Assembly (NCBI RefSeq): GCF_007859855.1
Contig: NZ_SJPK01000016.1
Coordinates: 1-54,506 of the forward strand
Direction: 5' to 3'
Source: Allorhodopirellula solitaria
GTDB lineage: Bacteria; Planctomycetota; Planctomycetia; Pirellulales; Pirellulaceae
DNA: 54,506 bases
Position 1 is the first letter of the stretch, and each line of letters begins with the position of its first letter. A program made the translations under genes and the position numbers. Below, piece by piece: positions 43,601 through 52,186 of the stretch. The notes under the pieces are model-generated. The model was not told the origin of the DNA, did not search any database, and was given only the letters and a program-made list of their open reading frames with translations.

Positions 43601-45586
43601 GGCGGCGTCCAGAACACGGTCCCGGTGACCGTGACCGTCACCGGTGCTAACGACCCTCCCGTCGGTGTCGACGATACGTTCCAGGTCGATTCCGACTCGG
43701 GCGAGAACCGGCTCGACGTTTTGGCAAACGAACTCGATACCGCCGATCCTGGTGAGACACTCAGCGTGACCAACGTGACCACACCGACTTCGGGCGGGAC
43801 GGTGACGATCACCGCAGACGGCGACGCGGTGAACTACACGCCGCCCGCATCCTTTGTCGGCACCGATACGTTTGAGTACACGCTCAGCGACGGAACGAGT
43901 ACTGATACGGTATCGGTCACTGTGACTGTGCAACCAGCCGATGCACCGCCAACAGCCGTGGATGATTCGTTCCCAGTCGAGGGCGACCCCGCGATCAACG
44001 AGGATGCCCCGCAGGCCAGCTACGATGTGCTCGCCAATGACACGGCCGATGCCGACGGCCAAACGTTCGAAATCACAGCCTTGGGCACACCGTCCGCTGG
44101 CGGGTCGGTCGCCATCGGTAGCGATGGCACGTCACTGTTGTATCAACCCGTTGCCAATTTCCACGGGGTCGAAACCGTTACCTATACGATTCGCGACAGT
44201 GGCGGTGGCCTGTCGACGGCAACGGCGACCTTCAACGTCACCAGCGTGAACGATGACCCACCGATCTCCGACAGCGAGCTGACGATTTCCAAGGGCAGTG
44301 GAACCTCGACAGTCCTGTCCATCTCGGACTTGCCCGCCAACGTCGACACGGGTGAGACGCTCCAGTTCGTTGACCTGAGCACGCCGACGAGCGGCACGGT
44401 GTCCGTGTCCAGCGATGGGCAATCGATCCTCTTCACTCCCGACGACGCGGACTTTACGGGCGAAGTGACCTTTGATTTCTCCGTCGAAGACTCCGGTGGT
44501 CTGACCAGTGGCCCAGCCACCATGACGATCACGGTCGCGGAATACCTACCGCGCTCAATCGAGGTGTTGTTCGATACGAACTCATTCGCCCTGCTGAGCG
44601 GTGATCTCTCGCAGTTCATTTTGACGGGCACGGATATCCAGAACCAATCCATCAGCATCCCACTGAGTGACAGCAGTGTCGAAATCACCGATCAAGGCGT
44701 TCGCGTGCCCGACCTATTGCCCGGATCCTACCAACTCAACGTGCCCGCCATCCCGTTCCTACATGAGGGCGAGACGGCCCAGGAAATTGACATCGAAAGC
44801 GGTGTCGATGAGGGCGATGAAACCGTCGAGCTGAGCTTCGGCAGCGTGAAAGCGGAGTACTACAGCGTCGCCGATTGGCTGGGCTCGGCACCGCGGTTGT
44901 CGGTCATGGCAGCGGTCACGCCTGGTAGCCCAGCGGTCTTCGCTCAATCCAGTGGGCCGACCGCCGGGGCGGTCTCGGACGTGCAGGTCGGTCTCGATGA
45001 AACTGGCTCAGCGATTACGGTCGATGCACTCGCCCCAGCTGCCGCCGATGCCACGGATCAATCGCCGGTGCCTGTGAGCCTGTCGGCGAACATCAACGAC
45101 AACACCGTCATCCAAGTGATGGGCCAAGAGGACGAGATGCAGTTGATCCGCATCAGCCTGGAGAATAGTGATGGGGAACTGAATCTCAACACCGGTGACT
45201 CCAGTGGATCTTCGTCCGCTGCTGCAGCCGCCTCGACCTTGATCGCCGACAACGCCGCTACCGCGGATGACTTGGCCACGGCGGATGGCAGCGACGAAAT
45301 AGTGCCGCAGGCTGCCGGCGATCTGGTGACGGCCAGCGGAGAGCCGCTTGCGGAGAGTGTCGATGCGACGGGCTCCTCGATCGATCTCCAGCCAGCCGGA
45401 GAGCCCTTGCCAACCTCGTCGCAAACCGATTCCCATGCCAGCGTGGACGCCGCCATGGCGGACGTCACCGACGGTTTAAAGCGGGTTTCGCAGGCGGGAG
45501 ACCAGGTCGCTGAAGCGATTTCCGGATCGGTTGAGACGTTCTCCGAAGCGGTCGATCGGGTGTTGACAGCCGACTCGGATGCCTGA
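40700..45586 (+). CDS. giant surface protein: thioredoxin-like, cyclophilin, cohesin-like and cadherin-type repeats
   Basis: A 1628-residue exported protein. The N terminus has a basic segment then LLLETLEARQLMAGD, a variant of the planctomycete LEPR-x-LL motif found on large surface proteins. Residues about 95-180 match the thioredoxin domain attached to VKOR proteins: FYGAYWCAACTQQKDLF (Cys109, Cys112) and EYPTWVFPDG with GVQSIESL. Residues about 240-390 are a cyclophilin with FHRVVDDFVIQAGD (Arg281) and NSQFFITEVP. Two Ig-like/cadherin-like domains follow, then a cohesin-like domain (about 735-890). Four repeats with DDTF..DVLANE-type blocks (about 893-1282) and an acidic Ser/Ala-rich tail complete it. 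ATG 40700 is used (TTG 40697 also possible). No C-terminal sorting signal is evident. Confidence 0.85.
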   Translation: MNLAQKLRQRLARLIALDARGGAARTSADRGRLLLETLEARQLMAGDVGMWFTDPAPTTADDVSVVTDTSASDRGSSQIAAEGEAPVDLVELAKHLDQEGFEFYGAYWCAACTQQKDLFQDGQEYLPFTDVTLDNAEQSQDPQYADLNITEYPTWVFPDGTHHSGVQSIESLIEASDYVNPAEALPTFQQIGPQTVAIGSPLHIPIDAYDADGSPLTVTVSVEDQAILSGTVLSGNRSLRLDMEGYGDMVFELFEQRAPEATGRIVELTEDGFYDGILFHRVVDDFVIQAGDPQGTGTGGSDLGSFDDEFHPDLQHNRSGVLSFAKSSDDTNNSQFFITEVPTRFLDYQHSVFGQLVEGDDVREAISETYLDANDKPVNPVRIGNATIFNDTENSVVMLKALGGTGTTNVTFTVTDSDGNQHQEVVEVTVTEDLDANGNEINSQPYLKPIDDPIVSSGTGPATLQLESVDVEGDPVSYFVGGTSSDDATASVDPATGLVTVTPAAGFQGSVDVGVGVFATTGAGDAADTQVVTFTFDDSAIAVPTSIDLRASSDSGSSNTDNITNLGSMTFDVTGVTDGATVQIIDTSDNTVIGVGTASGSTISITTNNIAAIGQGTYTLAARQVVSGTAGEASAPITLIYDTSSPSFDTSAVTTTGNVNTPYQTNLVSSEEGSGVTYALTTRPSGATIVAGTGVINWTPTAAQVGANAFTVTLTDQAGNVETQSFSVNVADEPVAGIQLEITDLDGNPVSSLDVGDQFLLKMYGTDERARGEQGGIYAAYADIVFDGTLVRVVPGTSIDHAVQFANTPSGTINTGLIDELGGVNTGTTPTNEEKSLIATLQMETLAAGSVNFVTNPADGSNREVLLFFNNENVPTEAVNYRSASLAVGQGFTANPDSFTVAEDSGATELDVLANDEIVSGSGSLSVVSVTQPSSGGSVSLDNGIVSFTPAPDFVGTAEFTYLVAGPGGVQNTVPVTVTVTGANDPPVGVDDTFQVDSDSGENRLDVLANELDTADPGETLSVTNVTTPTSGGTVTITADGDAVNYTPPASFVGTDTFEYTLSDGTSTDTVSVTVTVQPADAPPTAVDDSFPVEGDPAINEDAPQASYDVLANDTADADGQTFEITALGTPSAGGSVAIGSDGTSLLYQPVANFHGVETVTYTIRDSGGGLSTATATFNVTSVNDDPPISDSELTISKGSGTSTVLSISDLPANVDTGETLQFVDLSTPTSGTVSVSSDGQSILFTPDDADFTGEVTFDFSVEDSGGLTSGPATMTITVAEYLPRSIEVLFDTNSFALLSGDLSQFILTGTDIQNQSISIPLSDSSVEITDQGVRVPDLLPGSYQLNVPAIPFLHEGETAQEIDIESGVDEGDETVELSFGSVKAEYYSVADWLGSAPRLSVMAAVTPGSPAVFAQSSGPTAGAVSDVQVGLDETGSAITVDALAPAAADATDQSPVPVSLSANINDNTVIQVMGQEDEMQLIRISLENSDGELNLNTGDSSGSSSAAAAASTLIADNAATADDLATADGSDEIVPQAAGDLVTASGEPLAESVDATGSSIDLQPAGEPLPTSSQTDSHASVDAAMADVTDGLKRVSQAGDQVAEAISGSVETFSEAVDRVLTADSDA

Positions 45587-45614
45587 ATCAGTCGCTTTTT
45601 GGCATCAATTGGGT

Positions 45615-45641
45615 AAAAACACGTGAAAACACACGGTTTTT
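45615..45641 (+). terminator. candidate terminator after the surface-protein gene
   Basis: AAAAAC plus CGTG (one bulged A) pairs with CACG plus GTTTTT around a six-base loop, 28 bases past the stop. The T-run is part of the stem and would work on both strands. It probably separates the surface-protein gene from HU. Confidence 0.45.
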
Positions 45642-45764
45642 GTCGGTCAAGTGGGTTGCGGGTTTTAGAGTGCCGACATAACACTTGGAACGCAACGAAG
45701 TAGAAACGTTTGTTGATTTCTCTCGTTTTTTCCTGTCTCGATTTCCATTTCACAGGTTCAGCCC

Positions 45765-46085
45765 ATGCCCGCAGCCATTCCACCCAAAGCGCCCACCAAG
45801 ACCCAAATTCTCGCTAACATCGCCGAAGAAACGGAGTTGAGCAAGAAAGACGTCGCCGCCGTCCTCGACGCCTTGGCAGGCGAGATTGGCAAGTCGCTCC
45901 AGAAGGGTGGCCCCGGCCAGTTCGCGATCCCTGGTCTGTGCAAGATCGTCCTGAAGGACGTGCCTGCCAAGCCGAAGCGAAAAGGTCGTAACCCCGCCAA
46001 CGGCGAAGAAATCTGGTTGGCCCCGAAGCCCGCTAGCAAGAAGTTGACCATCCGCCCACTGAAGGGCCTCAAGGAAATGGTCTAA
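45765..46085 (+). CDS. HU family DNA-binding protein
   Basis: A 106-residue histone-like protein. The HU core runs from about residue 12 (TKTQILANIAEETELSKKDV) through FAIPGLCKIVLKDVPA. The DNA-binding arm carries KRKGRNPANGEEIW, the usual R-N-P DNA-kinking motif. The C terminus ends with KKLTIRPLKGLKEMV. The gene has a terminator on each side (45615-45641 and 46125-46171), so it is a monocistronic unit, as expected for an abundant nucleoid protein. Confidence 0.95.
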   Translation: MPAAIPPKAPTKTQILANIAEETELSKKDVAAVLDALAGEIGKSLQKGGPGQFAIPGLCKIVLKDVPAKPKRKGRNPANGEEIWLAPKPASKKLTIRPLKGLKEMV

Positions 46086-46124
46086 GCGATTCCGCATTGA
46101 CCCCTCTCCTCCTGAGTTCGCGCG

Positions 46125-46171
46125 ACTGCCTTCCTCTCGATACCAATCGGGACGGAAGGCAGTTCTCTTTT
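46125..46171 (+). terminator. rho-independent terminator of the HU gene
   Basis: A perfect 10-bp inverted repeat, ACTGCCTTCC (46125-46134) and GGAAGGCAGT (46154-46163), is followed by TCTCTTTT. It begins 40 bases after the HU stop codon. Confidence 0.85.
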
Positions 46172-46282
46172 GGGATGGAGCTGCCGCGACCTATTTGCTA
46201 TTGAGAACCTGGCTCGGGATCGATATCCCTAGCCATTCAAGCGGTTGCCGGCCGAGCCAAAGGACCCAACGGAGTTGACGGC

Positions 46283-47104
46283 ATGATTCTCAAACGAGGC
46301 CAACGCACTCGACGCTGGCTACCCAGCGGTAACTGGATCATCGGCGGTTGGTTGATCGGTGCCATGGCCATCGCGGCCTCCCTCCCAGCGACCGCGGAAG
46401 AGACCCTCGTCTCAACAGCCCCTCCTCCAACATGGTCGGCGCTGACGAAGGTCTTCCAGGGCGATGCCCAGCGTCCGGCCGAGACCCATCAAATTGCCTA
46501 TCAGAACGGGGTCTACTACGATTTCTCTGCGGCGGAAAGCCAGCCGTGGGTGATTTTTGATCTCGGACAATCCCGCGTGATCATGCTCGATCGGGAACGC
46601 CAGCAACGCACGAGCATCGCCACCGGGGACCTCGTCCGACTCACCGCTCGCGCCGAATCCGAGATCACCGACGAGCAGCAGCGAGCCCGGTTCGGGATGG
46701 ATGCCCAGCCGATGCGAACGAGCGATTTGAACTTCGCACTCGATTACGAGGGCACGCGGTACCGCATCTCGGGCATGCGTGCGAGCAATCCCGACGTGGC
46801 GGCTCAGTACGGGCGATTTGTTGACTGGGTCTGCCGTTTGAATATCGCTCGTCCACGGGGCGTTCCACCGTTTGCCCGGATGAAGCTCAACGAAATGATG
46901 ACGAGTCATGATGTCCTCCCCGAGGAAACCAAGGTGACGCTAACACGGTATCTCGGCGCCGATCGCATCGCCGCAACCATCCGACTGCGGTCATCGATGT
47001 CACTGCAAAACGAAATCGACGACGCGATCGCATCGCAAATTCAAGATGCACAGACGATGCGCGTTGTTTTCGAAGAAGTTCCCTGGGATCAGTACGAGCA
47101 TTAA
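46283..47104 (+). CDS. exported protein, function unknown
   Basis: A 273-residue protein with a signal peptide (basic RTRRW, hydrophobic core WLIGAMAIAASLPA, cleavage after about residue 38, TAEE). The mature part is beta-rich at first (QIAYQNGVYYDFSAAESQPW, VIFDLGQSRVIMLD) and helical later (MSLQNEIDDAIASQIQDAQT). No known family is recognised. Its TAA is immediately followed by the ATG of the acyltransferase gene, so the two form an operon. Confidence 0.8.
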   Translation: MILKRGQRTRRWLPSGNWIIGGWLIGAMAIAASLPATAEETLVSTAPPPTWSALTKVFQGDAQRPAETHQIAYQNGVYYDFSAAESQPWVIFDLGQSRVIMLDRERQQRTSIATGDLVRLTARAESEITDEQQRARFGMDAQPMRTSDLNFALDYEGTRYRISGMRASNPDVAAQYGRFVDWVCRLNIARPRGVPPFARMKLNEMMTSHDVLPEETKVTLTRYLGADRIAATIRLRSSMSLQNEIDDAIASQIQDAQTMRVVFEEVPWDQYEH

Positions 47105-47878
47105 ATGAATCCTTCCCAGCCCCACGATCGAGCGGCCGCCAAGACGACGCGCCGTCGGAATCGAACCCCAAAACTGTCCTGGGCCAAACGCTTGGAACGC
47201 CTGGGCGTGCTCGGATACTTCACGCTAATGCGGCGTACCGTCCGGATCCGGGTGACCAATGATCGCCGTGACGAGATCTGCCACCAATCGGATCGGCAGT
47301 TCGTGTACGCACTCCTGCACGCTCACCAAGCAGCGGCGATCGCTTTATCAGACCCCAATACCGGAGCACTGGTGTCGCGTTCTCGCGACGGAGAACTCCT
47401 CGTCCCGCTTTTGAAGTCATGTGGATGCGTTCCCATCCGCGGTAGCAGCGGCGGTAGCAAAGGTGGCGCCACCGCACTGACACAAATGATCCGGCACTGC
47501 CAGGACGGGCACCCAGCGGTGATTGCCGTCGACGGCCCCAAGGGGCCCCGCGGGAAGGTCCAAAAAGGCGTTGCGAAGCTGGCTCAAAAGGCCGACATTC
47601 CAATCGTCCCCGTGGTGCTTGTTCCCAAACGCCGGTTTCTATTCGCCAAGGCCTGGGATCGGATGCAACTGCCGTGGCCTTTCACCCAACTCGATTGCCG
47701 CTTTGGCGATCCGATCTCCGTAGCTGCCGACGACGATCTCGACGACGTCGCCAGCCGCTTGGAGGTGGAGCTGGCGAAGCTCGAATTAGCCGCCGACCCC
47801 CAAGAGGCTGAGCGCTCGCAAGAGAAGTCTTCGATTGAGCTCCCAGCCGACGCGACGGGGCTGAACCGGGCCGCCTGA
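47105..47878 (+). CDS. DUF374 lysophospholipid acyltransferase family protein
   Basis: A 257-residue membrane-associated acyltransferase of the DUF374 type, related to LpxL/PlsC enzymes. Family blocks: YALLHAHQAAAI with the His-rich active site, VSRSRDGELLVPLLKSCGC, PIRGSSGGSKGGATALTQMI, AVIAVDGPKGPRGKVQKGVA and AQKADIPIVPVVLV. It begins directly after the previous stop (TAA ATG). In related organisms DUF374 proteins act on lipid A or other envelope lipids; which lipid is used here is not evident. Confidence 0.88.
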   Translation: MNPSQPHDRAAAKTTRRRNRTPKLSWAKRLERLGVLGYFTLMRRTVRIRVTNDRRDEICHQSDRQFVYALLHAHQAAAIALSDPNTGALVSRSRDGELLVPLLKSCGCVPIRGSSGGSKGGATALTQMIRHCQDGHPAVIAVDGPKGPRGKVQKGVAKLAQKADIPIVPVVLVPKRRFLFAKAWDRMQLPWPFTQLDCRFGDPISVAADDDLDDVASRLEVELAKLELAADPQEAERSQEKSSIELPADATGLNRAA

Positions 47879-47936
47879 GCACACCCAGTATCGATCGCGC
47901 TCGCAGTGACGCACAGGAACGACGGATGACTTCATC

Positions 47937-47981
47937 GCTCGGCAGTATATTGCTCGGCAGTCTTCTGCTCGGCAGTATCCA
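47937..47981 (+). repeat. 15-bp tandem repeat, three copies
   Basis: GCTCGGCAGT occurs at 47937, 47952 and 47967, a strict 15-bp period, with variable 5-base spacers. It lies between the acyltransferase and esterase genes and ends 57 bases before the esterase start. It may be iterated binding sites or a small slippage repeat. Confidence 0.7.
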
Positions 47982-48037
47982 AGGAAAACCTACTCAGCGG
48001 ACTGTTCCCGGCCCGCCACTGTCCATACAATGAGGGC

Positions 48038-48928
48038 ATGATCCACCTCATAAAACACTCCATGCTCGCGATCACGCTGAGCACATCCACGACGCTGGCG
48101 GCGCCGCCCGCAACGAGCACCTCCGATACCGAGACGGTCCCGATCGAGGCCTCGGTGACGTACAAACAGGTGCCGCTCGACGCTCCATCCGCCTCCGACA
48201 AGCGAAGCTTGCGGATCGACTGGACACGGCCAGCGGATTGGCAGGCCTCGGATGCTCGCGGAGCCGTTGTATTCTTTCACGGGGGTGGCTGGGTAGGCGG
48301 GAAACCCGGCCAGTTCGCTGAGCACTCCACGGCTCTCGCGGACCTCGGGTTGGTCTGCTTCCGAGTCGAGTATCGCTTGCTGGACCGCAAAAACGGCGAA
48401 CCGCCCACAGACTGCGTTGAAGATGCCTCCGATGCAATGCGGTTCATCCGTGGATCGGCGAAACGTTTCGGAATCGATCCCCACCGCATTGCGTGCGGAG
48501 GAGGGTCCGCAGGCGGCCACCTGGCGGCTTACCTAGGCATGATGGACGATGAAGAGGTCGATGGGGTATCACGCAAAGCCGATGCACTCCTGCTCTTCAA
48601 TCCCGTCTACGACAACGGTCCAGGACAATGGGGGGCCAAACGCGTTGGCGAGCAAACGGATCAATATTCACCCGCCCACAATATCACCTCCGACGACCCA
48701 CCGGCCATCGTGTTCCTGGGCGAAAGCGATGCGTTGATCCCCATGGCGACCGCCGAGCGGTTTCAGCAACGCAGCCAACAGGCAGATTTGGTTAGCGAGC
48801 TGCACACCTACCCTGACCAGCCTCATGGTTTCTTCAACGTGCATGTCGCCGACGGTAAATACTTCGACGACACGCTCGGGAAATCAATTGCATTTCTAAA
48901 ACGCCTCGGCTGGATGGACGCTAAGTAA
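48038..48928 (+). CDS. exported alpha/beta-hydrolase (esterase/lipase type)
   Basis: A 296-residue hydrolase. The N terminus has a signal-like helix (MLAITLSTSTTLAAPPA). The HSL/BD-FAE-like oxyanion motif is VVFFHGGGWVGG, the nucleophile elbow is GGGSAGGHLAAYLG, and the acid and base are in LGESDALIPM and DQPHGFFNVH. The arrangement is that of small-ester or xylan-side-chain esterases, often active on polysaccharides in planctomycetes; the substrate is not known. It ends beside repeat copy C. Confidence 0.88.
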   Translation: MIHLIKHSMLAITLSTSTTLAAPPATSTSDTETVPIEASVTYKQVPLDAPSASDKRSLRIDWTRPADWQASDARGAVVFFHGGGWVGGKPGQFAEHSTALADLGLVCFRVEYRLLDRKNGEPPTDCVEDASDAMRFIRGSAKRFGIDPHRIACGGGSAGGHLAAYLGMMDDEEVDGVSRKADALLLFNPVYDNGPGQWGAKRVGEQTDQYSPAHNITSDDPPAIVFLGESDALIPMATAERFQQRSQQADLVSELHTYPDQPHGFFNVHVADGKYFDDTLGKSIAFLKRLGWMDAK

Positions 48929-48948
48929 ATCGCGAATCATCCCGTAAC

Positions 48949-49082
48949 GGACGAGGCGACGAGCCCATGCGACATCCGTAGTAAACCAGACGAGCAGTTA
49001 ATTACCCACAAGCCTACCTCCGCCGACGGCGGCCTGGAAAAATAGCCGGTGGCCTGAACGCAAGCGAACACCACCGGATACG
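48949..49082 (-). repeat. intergenic repeat, copy C
   Basis: Read on the minus strand this copy has CGTATCCGGTGGTGTTCGCT, a loop with CGC/GCG, CCACCGG and GGCTATTT, like copies A and B. It is followed by a hairpin with arms CCGCC and GGCGG (loop GTC), then TTGTGGGTAAT and finally GCTCGTCGCCTCGTCC (48949-48964). About 35 extra bases separate the last two. It fills the gap between two convergent genes. Confidence 0.85.
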
Positions 49083-49122
49083 ACTTCGCAGTATCGGCCG
49101 ACGGGGCGGCACTCTCGATCGT

Positions 49123-50517
49123 CTACAGATCCACTGCCGTGTCGCTGGCCGAATCGTCCTGTTGCTTTCGCAGTAGCGTCATGGCTTGCAGCGCCGCGTC
49201 GCATTCATGCTCGATCGCTGATTTCCAGTTGCCCGCTGCAGCGGCATCGGACGCTTGACTGGAAAACACATCGACTCCGCTCCAATCCAGGTCCCAGTGA
49301 TGCTGCTCGGACGAGCGGTGGATTTCAGAAACGACTTCCACGAGTCGCTCAAAGACCGCTTTGTGTTGATCGACGGGGTAGTGGCGGTAGGGCCCGGTGC
49401 CAGCCGCGATTTCGGAAGCCTTCAGTCCCGAGTCGTAGCTTCCCTGGACCGGCTGATCGGCATGCTTGCTGGAGTGGCGTCGTCGCACGCTTAAGGGTCG
49501 CCGGCGATCATCAGTGACCAACACACCGCTGGCCCAAATCCCCAGCGAGATGGCACCGAGCAGGAAGGCCACGATCGCCGACCCAGCCCACTTGGAGCCC
49601 CCTGAGTAGGCTGCGATAGCCAAGCCGATCGCTCCCAGCCAGCAAACCGTGGTGGCCGCCAGCAGCGAACTGGAGGAATGCACACTGCTCCAGCGGAACC
49701 CTTCGCTGCTCGAAGCGTTCTTGGGTGCGGGGGATGGATCGATCAAGTTTTCGCTGGTCACATCCACCGCGATGACGGTGATGTTGTCCGGCCCGCCGCG
49801 CAGGTTTGCTAGATCAACGAGAACGGGCGTGAGTTTTTCTAGCGGCAGGCTATCCATCAACACGCCGAGATCCTCATCCTCGACCAGACCGGTCAAGCCG
49901 TCGCTGCAAAGCAGGTATCGGTCGCCGAGCTCGAGTGAGAAAGGCCCTTCCAAGTCCACCATCACGTGAGCCCCCGGCCCCAGAGATCGCGTGATGACGT
50001 TCTTCGGGATTGCTTTGCCGAGTGGGCTATCGCTGCTGACCTGGCCGCTCGCCTCCATCTCCCAGACGAGTGAATGATCGAAGGTGAGCTGTTCGAGCAA
50101 CCCGTTTCGCAACCGATAGACGCGCGAGTCTCCGACCTGCGCGACATAACCTCGGCCCTGGACGAGCACCAACGAACTGGCAGTCGTGCCCATATTGTGG
50201 AATTCGGGGTTGCTTTGGCCTCGCTCAAAAATGGCGGTATTGGCTTGATGAACCGCCTCCCCTAAGGCTTGCCCGACATCACTTTCTTGCGAGCCGATGT
50301 ACCGCATCGCGATCTGTTCGCATGCGATCTTCGACGCCAATTCGCCCGCAGCGTGAGCCCCCATGCCGTCGGCGACGACAAATAAGTGCCCGCGTCGATC
50401 GAACCGATCCTCCGACTTCGCCACCATCACCGCGTAGGAATCCTGGTTATTGGCCCGGCGCATCCCCACATGGGTTAGCTCGGCGACATTCACTCCAGGG
50501 TGCCAAGAATCAGACAA
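49123..50517 (-). CDS. PP2C-type Ser/Thr protein phosphatase with membrane helices
   Basis: A 464-residue phosphatase. The catalytic domain (about 10-260) has RRANNQDSY, FVVADGMGAHAAGELAS (metal Asp), MGTTASSLVLV, YVAQVGDSRVYRLR, YLLCSDGLTGLVEDEDL and GGPDNITVIAVDV. Two membrane helices follow (LLAATTVCWLGAIGLAIAA and AIVAFLLGAISLGIWASGVL). The C-terminal 130 residues are a soluble, basic then helical region. It probably reverses Hanks-kinase phosphorylation; the kinase at 15892 is one candidate partner. Confidence 0.93.
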   Translation of the reverse strand: MSDSWHPGVNVAELTHVGMRRANNQDSYAVMVAKSEDRFDRRGHLFVVADGMGAHAAGELASKIACEQIAMRYIGSQESDVGQALGEAVHQANTAIFERGQSNPEFHNMGTTASSLVLVQGRGYVAQVGDSRVYRLRNGLLEQLTFDHSLVWEMEASGQVSSDSPLGKAIPKNVITRSLGPGAHVMVDLEGPFSLELGDRYLLCSDGLTGLVEDEDLGVLMDSLPLEKLTPVLVDLANLRGGPDNITVIAVDVTSENLIDPSPAPKNASSSEGFRWSSVHSSSSLLAATTVCWLGAIGLAIAAYSGGSKWAGSAIVAFLLGAISLGIWASGVLVTDDRRRPLSVRRRHSSKHADQPVQGSYDSGLKASEIAAGTGPYRHYPVDQHKAVFERLVEVVSEIHRSSEQHHWDLDWSGVDVFSSQASDAAAAGNWKSAIEHECDAALQAMTLLRKQQDDSASDTAVDL

Positions 50518-50675
50518 GCCAAAAGCTCGTGGGGTGAGGGTGGTGGAGGATCCGACTGCGCGCGATGCATGTCGTGAAGGACAAGCAGGGAAAGCTGGTG
50601 TTCGCCGCCGTCGCGTTCCCCACGTTCAATGCCCCCCATTATAGACCGCTCGCAGTGCGCAACCTAGTACCGGTG

Positions 50676-51902
50676 CTACGATTTCGCGACCAAGATCGAC
50701 GAAGCCAAGCGGCAGGCATCGAGATAATCGGCGACCACGAGGTACTCCTCATCCGTATGGATCATCGCCTGACCACACCCCAACGTCACCGCAGCGATCC
50801 CATGCCGGAAGAGCCAATTCGCATCGAGACCACCGTTGGCGACCTCGCAGATGGGATCGCGTCCAAGCTTGCCGACCCAGTAACGCGCCGCCTGCACGGA
50901 GGGGTGATCCAAATCCAATGCGAAGGCCTCGTAGTCGACGTGGCTGCTCCACTCAATCCGCCCGCAGCGACCCTTGACATCGGTCACCTCGGTGGCGGCC
51001 CGCTGCAGCGCGTCGTGAATCTGGTTGACGATCCAACCTCGAAACTCAGCATCGTGGCTGCGGGCTTCGATTCGTAGCAGCACCTCGGGCGTGACCACAT
51101 TGGTCGCTTCACCACCCTCGATGACACCCACATTGGCGGTTCCTCGCTTGCCATCGATGTCCACCTCCCCGAGCAACCCAGCACCATGGAGGGCGGCGAT
51201 CGCTTTCGCTGCGATCACGGTCGCGCTGACACCTTTCTCAGGTGCAGCGCCGGCATGCGAAGCGAATCCGTGGACCACGGCCTGCATCCGCTCACCACCG
51301 ATGGCGCCGTGGCGGATCATGTTCATGCTCCCACCGTCAAAATTGAACGCCTGGTCCACCCGCCCTATCTTTTCAGCGTCGAGGTGACAGGCTCCCGCTA
51401 AGCCTACCTCCTCTTGAATCAAAAACGTGATCACCGCCGGTGGCAGACGCGTTTCGGGGTGCTCGGCAGCAAACCGGAGTCGCTCCAGAATCGCCGTCAG
51501 GATAATCGCACAGCCAGCCCGGTCGTCGCCTCCCAAGCCGGTCTCGCCCTCAGCGGCAATTATCAGACCGAGTTCGGGATCGTCTTTCTGTATCGGCTTG
51601 GCGCCCACGCAAATCGGCACCGTGTCCATGTGCGCCGAAAGCATGGTCCGGGGCAGACTCTCGTCGCCGGGAAGACTGACGATGAGATTGCCGCAGTCGC
51701 CGCGAAGACGTGTCCGCTCGTGAGCATCATCCTGGACGATCATGGCGGGATCGATCCCCGCCTCGACCAACGTCTTGGTGATCGCCGCAGCCACGCCGGC
51801 CTCCTCTCCACTTCGGCCCGCAATCGCCGTCAACCGCATGAATCGCTCCAAGGCAGCATCGGCATCAACATCGAGAAGTGGGTTTTCATCGTTCGAGGAC
51901 AT
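50676..51902 (-). CDS. M20 family metallopeptidase (PepT-like)
   Basis: A 408-residue zinc aminopeptidase-like protein. Metal and catalytic positions: LSAHMDTVP (His, Asp), GLGGDDRAGCAI (bridging Asp), FLIQEEVGLAGACHL (Glu pair), FNFDGGSM (Asp) and the last His in QAMIHTDEEYL. A dimerisation lid lies around HGFASHAGAAPEKGVSATVI. It is closest to peptidase T and similar tripeptidases. ATG 51902 (MSSNDENPLLD) is chosen; an in-frame ATG 15 bases upstream is possible. It lies 158 bases upstream of the PP2C gene on the same strand. Confidence 0.88.
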   Translation of the reverse strand: MSSNDENPLLDVDADAALERFMRLTAIAGRSGEEAGVAAAITKTLVEAGIDPAMIVQDDAHERTRLRGDCGNLIVSLPGDESLPRTMLSAHMDTVPICVGAKPIQKDDPELGLIIAAEGETGLGGDDRAGCAIILTAILERLRFAAEHPETRLPPAVITFLIQEEVGLAGACHLDAEKIGRVDQAFNFDGGSMNMIRHGAIGGERMQAVVHGFASHAGAAPEKGVSATVIAAKAIAALHGAGLLGEVDIDGKRGTANVGVIEGGEATNVVTPEVLLRIEARSHDAEFRGWIVNQIHDALQRAATEVTDVKGRCGRIEWSSHVDYEAFALDLDHPSVQAARYWVGKLGRDPICEVANGGLDANWLFRHGIAAVTLGCGQAMIHTDEEYLVVADYLDACRLASSILVAKS

Positions 51903-52186
51903 CGCAACAGGTCTCATCGAGGAGGCAGGAATCAAAAGACTTTTCGGATCATCACCCTGCAATCCTATCGGGTATCCAAAAGGCTGCAATACTCGCTCGC
52001 CGCAGGCCGATGAGAGGGCGAGCGACAATCAACGAATCGCGTTGTAACGCCTCTACCAGTTGCGCGGCCACGGTGGCGAACAAAGCAAACTTTGCCGATT
52101 GATCCGCTGGGGGAAGATGAATCATCTCGACGATGAGGCTAGCAAGTTGAACTACTCCGCTCGCCTCTTTTCGGGTTGACGACATC
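51903..52186. other. divergent intergenic region
   Basis: About 285 bases between the M20 peptidase and the GAF-protein genes. An 80-codon minus-strand frame (51952-52194) is protein-like in composition but covers the start of the next gene and is not recognised. No strong hairpin or repeat. Confidence 0.45.
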